NCBI GenBank assembly: GCA_013816615.1 | Contig: JACDED010000031.1 | Location: 456 to 35,262, forward strand | Source: Bacteroidota bacterium | GTDB taxonomy: Bacteria; Bacteroidota; Bacteroidia; B-17B0; Aurantibacillaceae | DNA: 34,807 nucleotides | Reading direction: 5' to 3' | In this document: in pieces, positions 14,757 to 21,306 of the stretch | Layout: every line of letters starts with the position of its first letter | Numbering within the stretch: the stretch's first letter is position 1 | Program-made: the position numbers and the translations under genes | The notes under the pieces: generated by a model | Database searches by the model: none | Seen by the model: only the letters and a program-made list of their open reading frames with translations | Told to the model about the DNA's origin: nothing

Positions 14757-16157
14757 TTATGCTTTTAAAAAGCTCATAATCTTTTCAACGCTCGCTTTTG
14801 CATCACCATATAACATTTCTGAATTTGGTTTGTAGAACAAAGGATTATCTTCACCTGAGTAACCGGCAGACATTGAGCGTTTCATGATAATTACTTTCTC
14901 CGCTTTCCATGCTTCAATTACCGGCATACCATAAATTGAACATCCGGGATCGTCTTGTGCGCTTGGGTTCACCACATCGTTTGCGCCAATTACCATCACC
15001 ACATCTGTGTCAGGCATATCAGGATTTATTTCATCCATTTCCATAACAATATCGTACGATACATTCGCTTCCGCCAATAACACATTCATGTGTCCCGGTA
15101 AACGGCCTGCTACAGGATGAATTGCAAACCTTACTTTTTTACCTGCTTTTTGTAATGTTTGAACCATTTCATGAATAGGATACTGTGCTTTTGCAACCGC
15201 CATACCATAACCCGGTACAATTACAATGGATTTTGCTTCTTTTAATAAGCCTGCAACCTCTTCGTGATTTAATGCTGTTACTTCTCCTTCTATTGCTTTT
15301 TTCTCACCGGTTCTGGCTCCCAAACTTGAGCTTGCAAATATTACTGAGAAGAAAGAGCGATTCATGGCTTCACACATATGCATAGAAAGTATAGCGCCTG
15401 AACTTCCTACCAAAGCACCGGTAACAATTAAAAGATCATTGCCTAACATAAAACCAGCAGCAGATGCGGCCCAACCTGAATAAGAATTTAACATAGAAAC
15501 TACCACCGGCATGTCTCCGCCACCAATAGCCATAACCAGAACAACGCCAATAAAAGAAGCAATTGCAGTCATGATACCAAGATAAAGCATACCATCTGTA
15601 CCTTCTGCTTTACAGAATAAAACACCACAAACAACACAAGCTGTAAGCAATATTAAATTCATCAGTTGAAGTCCTGCAAAGCTCCATGGCTTAGAAGGAA
15701 TTTTGCCATCCAGTTTTCCCCAGGCAATAATAGAACCTGTGAATGTAATGGCACCAATAAAAATTCCAACAAAAACTTCCACTAAATGGATAGTATGTTC
15801 TGCTCCTGATAAAGCTTGAGTACTGGGATCCAGATAAGAACCAATACCAACTAAAACGGCCGCTAATCCTACAAAACTATGAAGAATAGCAACTAATTGT
15901 GGCATGGCAGTCATCTCCACTTTTCTTGCCAGCATAATTCCAATACCAGATGCAACTGCAATTGCACCAATAATGTAAGCATGGCCTTCTACACCTTGTC
16001 CCATTACAGTAGCAATAATTGCTATGATCATTCCAACGATCCCAAAGAGAACGCCACGTTTTGCAGATGCCTGAGAAGATAATCCACTTAAACTTAAAAT
16101 AAACAGGATACTGGCAAATAAGTATGCGGCTGTTTGTATTTCTTTAACTATAAACAT
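14757..16157 (-). CDS. pntB: NAD(P) transhydrogenase subunit beta
   Basis: PntB provides most of the proton-conducting membrane domain and the NADP(H)-binding domain III of proton-translocating transhydrogenase, which makes NADPH from NADH at the expense of the proton gradient. The 466 residues match the usual length. About residues 1-265 form a series of membrane helices; the C-terminal part (about 285-466) carries [27 protein letters not shown] and [10 protein letters not shown], all typical of domain III. It follows pntA by 62 bases in the same direction. A small hairpin (14751-14766) has the stop codon in its loop, but lacks a good U tract. Confidence 0.97.
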   Translation of the reverse strand: MFIVKEIQTAAYLFASILFILSLSGLSSQASAKRGVLFGIVGMIIAIIATVMGQGVEGHAYIIGAIAVASGIGIMLARKVEMTAMPQLVAILHSFVGLAAVLVGIGSYLDPSTQALSGAEHTIHLVEVFVGIFIGAITFTGSIIAWGKLDGKIPSKPWSFAGLQLMNLILLTACVVCGVLFCKAEGTDGMLYLGIMTAIASFIGVVLVMAIGGGDMPVVVSMLNSYSGWAASAAGFMLGNDLLIVTGALVGSSGAILSMHMCEAMNRSFFSVIFASSSLGARTGEKKAIEGEVTALNHEEVAGLLKEAKSIVIVPGYGMAVAKAQYPIHEMVQTLQKAGKKVRFAIHPVAGRLPGHMNVLLAEANVSYDIVMEMDEINPDMPDTDVVMVIGANDVVNPSAQDDPGCSIYGMPVIEAWKAEKVIIMKRSMSAGYSGEDNPLFYKPNSEMLYGDAKASVEKIMSFLKA

Positions 16158-16197
16158 AATTTAGTTCTTTATTATTATTTTAATATTTTGTTTAAAA

Positions 16198-16219
16198 GGT
16201 TGCTGAGCTAGTCGAAGCA
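16198..16219. repeat. CTGAGC...GTCGAAG-type short interspersed element
   Basis: The sequence between pntA and pntB contains GGTTGCTGAGCTAGTCGAAG, ending immediately next to the pntA stop codon. It closely resembles the short CTGAGC-x-AGTCGAAG intergenic elements I know from many Bacteroidota genomes. TGCT/AGCA could pair as a minimal stem. Only one copy was noticed here, so the assignment rests on recollection of the motif. Confidence 0.45.
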
Positions 16220-17764
16220 TTATTTTTTAAACATTTTCAACATACGGTGTGTAACTACAAATCCACCAACAATATTAATACTGGCTATCAAAATTGCTAC
16301 AGCAGCAAGAATGGTCATGGTATTACCTATATCATTTTTAGTTTGCAATAAACCTCCAATAACAATGATACCGCTAATGGCATTAGTAACTGCCATCAGT
16401 GGAGTGTGTAAAGCATGAGATACATTGCTGATAACCTGCCAGCCAACGAAAATAGCTAACACAAATACAGTAAAGTGCTGAATAAAAGCAGAAGGGGCGA
16501 ATGCACCAACTAATAATAACAAAACACCAATAACTGCGATGCTGATCCAGGTTGATGTTGCTTTTTTCTTTGCAATTTCATCCTGAGATTTTTTTGTTTC
16601 CTCTACAGTAGGAGGAATCACTTTTGCTTTTCCACCGGCAGTTGGACTAACAGGAAGCGGTGCAGGAGGCCAATTGATCTTGCCATCATACGTTACCATT
16701 GCTCTTGAAACAACGGCATCTTCCATATCAATTTTAAATTTTTCTGCTTTGCCCATGTCATCTAATAAGTGACATAAGTTATTGCCATATAATTGTGATG
16801 CCTGACTAGGCAATTGATTTAATTTACCAACGATCGTTACACCGTTTGGAGTTGTATATACTTCTCCGTTTTTAGTATAAGCACAATTTCCTCCGGTAGA
16901 AGCAGCAAGATCAACAATTACTGATCCCGGTTTCATTGCATCTACGTGGTAATCCATCCATAATTTAGGCGCTGGTTTGCCCGGAATTTGTGCGGTAGTA
17001 ATTACAATATCAACTTCTTTAGCTTGTTCTAAGAACAATTTCATCTCAGCCTCAATAAATTCTTTACTCATTTCTTTTGAGTAACCAGATGATGTTGCTC
17101 CATCCTCTTCTATTTCTACCGTTAAGAATTGCGCACCCATGGATTCAATTTGTTCTGCAACTTCTTTACGTGTATCAAATGCTCTTACAATTGCGCCTAA
17201 TGAGTTAGCAGCGCCAATAGCCGCTAAACCCGCAACGCCGGCACCAATTACCAATACTTTTGCAGGATCTACTTTACCTGCTGCAGTAATTTGCCCATTT
17301 AAAAATCTTCCGAAATGATAAGAACCTTCAATAACAGATCTGTATCCTGCAATGTTAGCCATCGATGATAACACATCCATTTTTTGTGCGCGTGAGATAC
17401 GAGGGATCGCATCCATTGCAATGGCATTTACTTTTTGCTCTGCTAATTTTTTAAGCAGGTCTTGATTTTGCGCCGGCCATAAATAGCTTAACATTACCAA
17501 ACCTTCTTTCATCATATGCACTTCTTCTAAAGAAGGCTCTTTTACTTTAAGAACTATATCAGAGCTGCTATAAATATCTGCAGCAGTATTAACGATCTTA
17601 GCGCCTGCTTCTTCAAATTCTTTATCAGAAAAATTTGCTTTTATGCCTGCACCTTTTTGAATTTGAACTTCAAACCCTTGCTTTTGCAAACGCTTAACAG
17701 TTTTAGGAGTTGCGGCTACCCTTAGTTCATTTGGGGATATTTCCGCTGGAATTCCAACTTTCAT
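16220..17764 (-). CDS. pntA: NAD(P) transhydrogenase subunit alpha (full-length)
   Basis: PntA binds NAD(H) and contributes membrane helices to the proton-translocating transhydrogenase. The 514-residue protein is the fused, E. coli-like form: N-terminal alanine-dehydrogenase-like domain I (starting [17 protein letters not shown]) with the nucleotide-binding stretch [20 protein letters not shown] and FDTRKEV, a Pro-rich linker at about 370-395, and four membrane helices at about 405-510. Some Bacteroidota split this gene into two; here it is intact. It is followed by pntB and preceded by trmD on the same strand (72-base gap). Confidence 0.97.
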   Translation of the reverse strand: MKVGIPAEISPNELRVAATPKTVKRLQKQGFEVQIQKGAGIKANFSDKEFEEAGAKIVNTAADIYSSSDIVLKVKEPSLEEVHMMKEGLVMLSYLWPAQNQDLLKKLAEQKVNAIAMDAIPRISRAQKMDVLSSMANIAGYRSVIEGSYHFGRFLNGQITAAGKVDPAKVLVIGAGVAGLAAIGAANSLGAIVRAFDTRKEVAEQIESMGAQFLTVEIEEDGATSSGYSKEMSKEFIEAEMKLFLEQAKEVDIVITTAQIPGKPAPKLWMDYHVDAMKPGSVIVDLAASTGGNCAYTKNGEVYTTPNGVTIVGKLNQLPSQASQLYGNNLCHLLDDMGKAEKFKIDMEDAVVSRAMVTYDGKINWPPAPLPVSPTAGGKAKVIPPTVEETKKSQDEIAKKKATSTWISIAVIGVLLLLVGAFAPSAFIQHFTVFVLAIFVGWQVISNVSHALHTPLMAVTNAISGIIVIGGLLQTKNDIGNTMTILAAVAILIASINIVGGFVVTHRMLKMFKK

Positions 17765-17836
17765 AGATTAAATTTTAGGAACCCAAATAACGCAAAATTT
17801 TCGGGAAATTAAAAGGGATTTTAAACAAGTTTTGCC

Positions 17837-18511
17837 CTATTTGAGCAGATCGGGCCTTCTCAATTTTGTGCGTTCTACGCTTTGCTCATGGCGCCACTTA
17901 TCAATGTTGGCGCTGTGCCCGCTTAATAAGATCTCGGGTATTGCCCAGCCATTAAACTCAGCAGGCCTTGTGTAAACAGGTGGTGCCAATAAATTATCCT
18001 GGAAAGAATCGCTTAAGGCAGAAGTCTCATCATTTAAGACTCCGGGCAACAAGCGAATAACAGCATCGCTAAATACAGCTGCAGGAATTTCTCCTCCGCT
18101 TAAAACATAATCGCCAATGCTAATTTCCTTGGTGATCAAATGCTGACGCACGCGCTCATCAACACCCTTATAATGACCACAAAGAATAATAATATTTTTA
18201 AGAAGCGAATATTGATTGCAAAGTTTTTGACTAAGCAATTCGCCATCAGGACTCATATAAATAACTTCATCATATTGGCGCTTCGACTTAAGATCTGCAA
18301 GGCAGGCAGCAATTGGCTCAATTGACAAAACCATTCCGGCGCCTCCGCCAAAAGCGTAATCATCAATTTGCTTTTGCTTATTGGTTGAATAATCGCGCAG
18401 GTTAATGAGATTGACCTCTACTAACTTATTATTTATAGCCCTTTTTAAGATAGAGTGGCTAAAAGAGCTTGTCATAAGATCTGGAACCGCACTGATAATA
18501 TCAATTCTCAT
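17837..18511 (-). CDS. trmD: tRNA (guanine37-N1)-methyltransferase
   Basis: TrmD methylates G37 next to the anticodon of several tRNAs with S-adenosylmethionine, preventing +1 frameshifting; it is usually essential. The 224-residue protein has the SPOUT trefoil-knot signatures: [35 protein letters not shown], and [20 protein letters not shown], plus the PGVL segment. It is a little shorter than the E. coli enzyme but complete. The usual rpsP-rimM-trmD-rplS context is absent. A full TATCTTTG box lies four bases before its ATG, so it is predicted to be leaderless. Confidence 0.97.
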   Translation of the reverse strand: MRIDIISAVPDLMTSSFSHSILKRAINNKLVEVNLINLRDYSTNKQKQIDDYAFGGGAGMVLSIEPIAACLADLKSKRQYDEVIYMSPDGELLSQKLCNQYSLLKNIIILCGHYKGVDERVRQHLITKEISIGDYVLSGGEIPAAVFSDAVIRLLPGVLNDETSALSDSFQDNLLAPPVYTRPAEFNGWAIPEILLSGHSANIDKWRHEQSVERTKLRRPDLLK

Positions 18512-18515
18512 GGGC

Positions 18516-18523
18516 CAAAGATA
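18516..18523 (-). promoter_or_regulatory. -7 promoter box of trmD (TATCTTTG on minus)
   Basis: The plus-strand CAAAGATA is a full TAnnTTTG match on the minus strand. Only four bases (GCCC) lie between its last G and the trmD ATG, so transcription should begin at the start codon. No clear -33 TTTG at the right distance was found. Confidence 0.55.
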
Positions 18524-18548
18524 GGGATTTTAACAAATCAGTACGTTT

Positions 18549-18645
18549 AAAGCCACAGATTTCACAGATCACACAGATTATGCAATTAAGCTGAAAAAAA
18601 TATCTATGCTAATCAATCAGTGAAATCTGCGTAATCTGTGGCTTT
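18549..18645. repeat. CACAGATT-type large inverted repeat, copy 2
   Basis: The left arm at 18549-18579 and right arm at 18615-18645 match as reverse complements at 26 of 31 positions, starting AAAGCCACAGATT. The arms show internal CACAGATT units. The element lies between the divergent trmD and the gene at 18725. It is clearly related to the copy at 4158-4255. Confidence 0.85.
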
Positions 18646-18724
18646 TTGCAAACAAATCTCATCTTAACCATTTAGTAACATTAACCTAAAGATTTAAAGA
18701 AGGTGTGATCTTAATTTTATATCA

Positions 18725-19060
18725 ATGAAAAAACTACTTTACATATTTTTATTTATAAGTTTTAGCGCTGTTTCTTTTTCAGGAAATAGTGATAAAGAAA
18801 AAAAAGTTATTGCTACAACGCAAAAAACGTTGGCAGGTAAAATCACAGATGTTACAGGCGAATCTATTGCAGGTGCAAAAATTACGATCAACGAAACCGG
18901 CGAAACTTTTTTTGCAGATCTTGAAGGTAACTTTAAGCTTACGGTAAAAACCGATAAGGTATATTCTATCTCCATTAATACAATTGGTTTTCAACCTTTA
19001 GAGGTAAAATCAAATACGCTTTCGTTATTTTCTGATCTTTCTCTTAAAGAACTTAACTAG
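18725..19060 (+). CDS. Secreted carboxypeptidase-regulatory-like domain protein
   Basis: A 111-residue protein with a signal peptide (about residues 1-19, ending FSG) and a single CarboxypepD_reg-like beta-sandwich (about 35-108): LAGKITDVTGESIAGAKITI, FFADLEGNFKLTV and INTIGFQPLEV are the standard strands. No other domain is attached, unlike receptors where this unit is N-terminal. It is presumably a small periplasmic or surface protein; a function is not known. It is separated from the next gene by about 155 bases that contain a promoter, so it is probably a single-gene unit. Confidence 0.85.
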   Translation: MKKLLYIFLFISFSAVSFSGNSDKEKKVIATTQKTLAGKITDVTGESIAGAKITINETGETFFADLEGNFKLTVKTDKVYSISINTIGFQPLEVKSNTLSLFSDLSLKELN

Positions 19061-19147
19061 TTAACGTTTACACGCCTTTATTCACAAGGTATTCACGCTT
19101 TTTAACGACACTAAAAGTAAAGTTAAAGTTAAATCTGCATTACGTCA

Positions 19148-19178
19148 TTGTTTCCTAAGTGTTATCTTAATATCTTTG
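19148..19178 (+). promoter_or_regulatory. Promoter of the YwqK-like gene
   Basis: TTG at 19148-19150 is followed after 20 bases by TATCTTTG at 19171-19178, matching both the -33 and -7 elements of Bacteroidota. The start codon at 19217 lies 38 bases after the box. Confidence 0.65.
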
Positions 19179-19216
19179 ATTAAGAAATTGATCAATCATT
19201 TTTAAAACAAACAATT

Positions 19217-19675
19217 ATGAAAAAGTTAGTAGTAATAGTTTTATCGGTTTTAATAACAGGCGTTACAAACGCTCAAATACAAAACGAAAAAGGTTTATAT
19301 ATAGATAGTGAAGGGGCTTTATTTAATGGCACCATTCAAAAAACAGAAAACAATATTAAGACAGATTTTAATGTAAAAGAAGGTGTAATTAATGGTGAGG
19401 CAACTTATTATTATGCGTCGGGTAATAAAATGGAAACCGGTATGTTTACCAAAGGGGAAAAAGACCTTAAATGGACACGCTATACCGAAAACGGAACACT
19501 TGTAGCAGTTGCTTTTTATAAATTAGGTAAGAAAGATGGTACCTGGTTAGTGTATGACGAAAATGGCCACAAACGTTTTGAAATGAATTACAATAACGGC
19601 GAAAAGACAGGCATTTGGACCAGTTGGGATGAGAAGGGCGCGGTTGCAGGAACAAAAAGTTATAATGCTGATTAA
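19217..19675 (+). CDS. Secreted YwqK/MORN-like repeat protein
   Basis: A 152-residue protein with a signal peptide (about residues 1-20, ending NAQ). The rest is built of repeats of about 21-23 residues with the pattern Y-x-x-G-x-K-x-G-x-W-x-x-Y-x-x-x-G (for example KLGKKDGTWLVYDENGHKRF and NGEKTGIWTSWDEKG). Such repeats are annotated as MORN-like or YwqK-family and form extended beta-sheets. Database names often call the family an antitoxin component, but no toxin is adjacent and a secreted protein is unlikely to be one. Function unknown. A good terminator follows at 19699. Confidence 0.85.
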   Translation: MKKLVVIVLSVLITGVTNAQIQNEKGLYIDSEGALFNGTIQKTENNIKTDFNVKEGVINGEATYYYASGNKMETGMFTKGEKDLKWTRYTENGTLVAVAFYKLGKKDGTWLVYDENGHKRFEMNYNNGEKTGIWTSWDEKGAVAGTKSYNAD

Positions 19676-19698
19676 TTTTAACTTAAGATTTTATTTCT

Positions 19699-19724
19699 AA
19701 TCCCGGTAATTGCCGGGATTTTTT
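19699..19724 (+). terminator. Intrinsic terminator of the YwqK-like gene
   Basis: AATCCCGG at 19699-19706 pairs with CCGGGATT at 19713-19720 around a six-base loop and is followed by a T run. It lies 23 bases after the stop codon. Confidence 0.9.
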
Positions 19725-19767
19725 GTTTGGTTAAAACCAAATCATTTAGTGGAACTACAGTCACATT

Positions 19768-19884
19768 CTAAAGCCTTCTTGTAAGCTTTATCAACTTCAT
19801 TAACATGTAAAACCGCTCAGTATGTGTAGTTTGAAGATGAAGCCTTAATTTTTCTTCTTCCGTAATAAATATTTTTTTTATCAC
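19768..19884 (-). CDS. Small helical ORF, possibly a truncated remnant
   Basis: A 38-codon reading frame starting at GTG (19884) and ending at TAG encodes a strongly amphipathic helix-like peptide, with FITEEEKLRLHLQTT followed by HTERFYMLMKLIKLTRRL. The E-R-F-x-x-L-M-x-L-I-K pattern is like small Bacteroidota proteins of about 60-70 residues that I recall near nucleotidyltransferase genes; this is memory, not a search result. If so, this copy lacks the usual C-terminal end and its partner, and is a relic. It lies alone in the gap between the YwqK-like gene and the AT-rich island. Confidence 0.4.
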   Translation of the reverse strand: MIKKIFITEEEKLRLHLQTTHTERFYMLMKLIKLTRRL

Positions 19885-19934
19885 TCATTTGTTGTTTAAA
19901 GATATGAAAAAGCCTTAAAACAAAAAACAAGACT

Positions 19935-19968
19935 AAAAACTATCTACTGCTGGCAGTAGGTAGTTTTT
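19935..19968. terminator. Strong hairpin with A and T tracts, terminator-like
   Basis: A 15-base arm at 19935-19949 pairs with 19954-19968 around the loop CTGG; the only non-Watson-Crick pair is one G-T. The arms begin with AAAAA and end with TTTTT, so it can terminate on either strand. No recognised gene ends right before it: on the minus strand it would precede the small ORF at 19768-19884, on the plus strand it borders the AT-rich island. It may insulate the island. Confidence 0.7.
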
Positions 19969-19983
19969 GTTTAAAATACTTTG

Positions 19984-19991
19984 TAGTTTTG
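19984..19991 (+). promoter_or_regulatory. -7 promoter box for the DUF3667 gene (TAGTTTTG)
   Basis: A full TAnnTTTG match 16 bases after the strong hairpin. TTTG at 19966-19969 is present but only 14 bases upstream, shorter than usual. Transcription from here would give a leader of about 100 bases before the ATG at 20100. Confidence 0.4.
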
Positions 19992-20099
19992 CACCAACAA
20001 CAAACGTTTATAAACAATTAAAATGCCTAAGTAGCGCTTAGCGATTAGTTAGTGGCAATTTTACCGAACCGACAGTAAAAAAACAAATAGACCAAATAA

Positions 20100-20816
20100 A
20101 TGGATTGTAAAAACTGTAATAAAGAGATAAATTCAAAATTTTGCCCAAACTGTGGGCAGCCAACAAGCCTAAAAAGAATTGACGGACATTATATTGCTCA
20201 CGAAATTGAACACGTTTTACATTTTGAACGTGGAATTTTATATACAATTAGAGAACTTATAACAAAACCGGGACAAAACATAAGAAACTATCTTTCAGAA
20301 AATAGAAGCCGACTTGTAAAACCAGTAATTTTTATAATAGTAACATCATTAATTTACACCTTAATAAGCCATTTCTTTCATATTGAAGAAGAATATGTAA
20401 ACTTTAAAGGATTAGAAAAATCGGCTAGTGGAAGCATTTTAGAATGGATACATGGAAATTACGGATATGCAAGTATACTGACAGGAATATTTATTGCAAT
20501 TTGTCTAAAAGTGTTTTTTAAAAAATATAAGTATAATTTTTATGAATTAGTTATAATGTTATGTTTTGTGCAAGGAATTTCAATGTTGATTTTTGCTATT
20601 TTTGCACTTTTAGAAGGTATTTTCCATATAAAATTATTAAGTTTTGCAGGAACACTCGGGGTTCTTTATATGACCTGGGCAATAGGAAATTTCTTTGAAG
20701 AAAGGAAGTTTTGGAATTATGGAAAAGCATTAATTTCCTTTCTTTTAGGGACAATAACATTGTATATTATAATTTTTGCAATTGGAATAACAATTGACAT
20801 ACTAACAAAACATTAA
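20100..20816 (+). CDS. DUF3667-type zinc-ribbon membrane protein
   Basis: A 238-residue protein with an N-terminal zinc ribbon of four cysteines (C3, C6, C15, C18: CKNCNKE and FCPNCGQ), followed by the conserved stretch with FERGILYTIRELITKPGQNI and then about five hydrophobic helices between residues 75 and 235. This is the layout of DUF3667 proteins of Bacteroidota; no function is known for them. Codon use and base composition are markedly more AT-rich than in flanking genes, suggesting recent acquisition. The next gene begins six bases after its stop. It is part of the island bounded by the TAGCGCTTA repeats. Confidence 0.88.
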   Translation: MDCKNCNKEINSKFCPNCGQPTSLKRIDGHYIAHEIEHVLHFERGILYTIRELITKPGQNIRNYLSENRSRLVKPVIFIIVTSLIYTLISHFFHIEEEYVNFKGLEKSASGSILEWIHGNYGYASILTGIFIAICLKVFFKKYKYNFYELVIMLCFVQGISMLIFAIFALLEGIFHIKLLSFAGTLGVLYMTWAIGNFFEERKFWNYGKALISFLLGTITLYIIIFAIGITIDILTKH

Positions 20817-20822
20817 AAAAAT

Positions 20823-21014
20823 ATGGACAATAAAAAAGGAATAAACTTATTTTTTATATTTATTGCATTTACAATAGGCTTGACATTGTTTAAACATATA
20901 GATTTTAAAAATCTTACATTAAAAGAACCTGCCTTAGATATTTTGTACATAATTGTATTTGTAATATCAATTTTCTTTATCATAAAGGACAATAAAAAAC
21001 GAACTGAAAAATAA
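20823..21014 (+). CDS. Small two-helix membrane protein
   Basis: A 63-residue protein with two hydrophobic helices (about residues 8-22 and 40-54), a positively charged start and a Lys/Arg-rich end, which favours both termini in the cytosol. It has the same AT-rich codon use as the DUF3667 gene six bases upstream and is surely co-transcribed with it. I recognise no family. It may be an accessory subunit of its neighbour, which is inference from spacing only. Confidence 0.7.
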   Translation: MDNKKGINLFFIFIAFTIGLTLFKHIDFKNLTLKEPALDILYIIVFVISIFFIIKDNKKRTEK

Positions 21015-21059
21015 AAACTGCCACAATTACCCTCAAAACCATAACTGGTAATTTTTCTC

Positions 21060-21100
21060 TAGAGCTTATGCTGAAGTTATGTAGAGCTTATACAGTTATG
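21060..21100. repeat. Imperfect 22-base tandem repeat
   Basis: TAGAGCTTA at 21060-21068 recurs at 21082-21090, and AGTTATG at 21075-21081 recurs at 21094-21100. The second unit is three bases shorter. It lies in the gene-free end of the AT-rich island, between the small membrane protein and the ABC-F gene. Confidence 0.6.
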
Positions 21101-21260
21101 TTGAGGTTAGGATGTCCTACAGTAATAATTAGCGCTTAACTTTTTTAACAATTTTGCTTCTTTTTTAGCCACCTCCTGGCTGCGCCTACTTAAGACCACA
21201 AAAAACCAATGGCTTACTGCCTAAAATAAACAAAAATGCGCCAATTTGTTAAAAAGGCCG

Positions 21261-21268
21261 TACCTTTG
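21261..21268 (+). promoter_or_regulatory. -7 promoter box of the ABC-F gene (TACCTTTG)
   Basis: A full TAnnTTTG match. Transcription would start near 21273, leaving about 34 bases before the ATG at 21307. TTTG at 21245-21248 is only 12 bases upstream, so the -33 element is uncertain. Confidence 0.6.
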
Positions 21269-21306
21269 CCGCCGTGAAATAACTATATTTCAAACTATTA
21301 CAAAAA

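Larger units (their letters stand above)
20032..21138. mobile_element. Putative AT-rich gene cassette flanked by a 9-bp direct repeat
   Basis: TAGCGCTTA occurs at 20032-20040 and again at 21130-21138, on either side of two membrane-protein genes. Just inside these lie GTGGCA (20052-20057) and its reverse complement TGCCAC (21019-21024). The region is far more AT-rich than its neighbours (only 10 G/C in the 60 bases from 20521) and uses ATA and AGA codons heavily. No recombinase or transposase is present. I infer an acquired cassette; its mechanism of movement is unknown. Confidence 0.4.

Noticed and set aside
19217-19675. Antitoxin of a toxin-antitoxin pair (YwqK-type name)
   Set aside because: The protein has a signal peptide and no toxin-like neighbour; the family name alone does not support the role.
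19818-19888. ATG-started frame of 23 codons overlapping the 38-codon ORF
   Set aside because: It encodes a low-complexity peptide, ends early, and the alternative frame has a coherent helical pattern.
20032-21138. Insertion sequence
   Set aside because: No transposase or recombinase frame and no terminal inverted repeats longer than six bases; called only a putative cassette.
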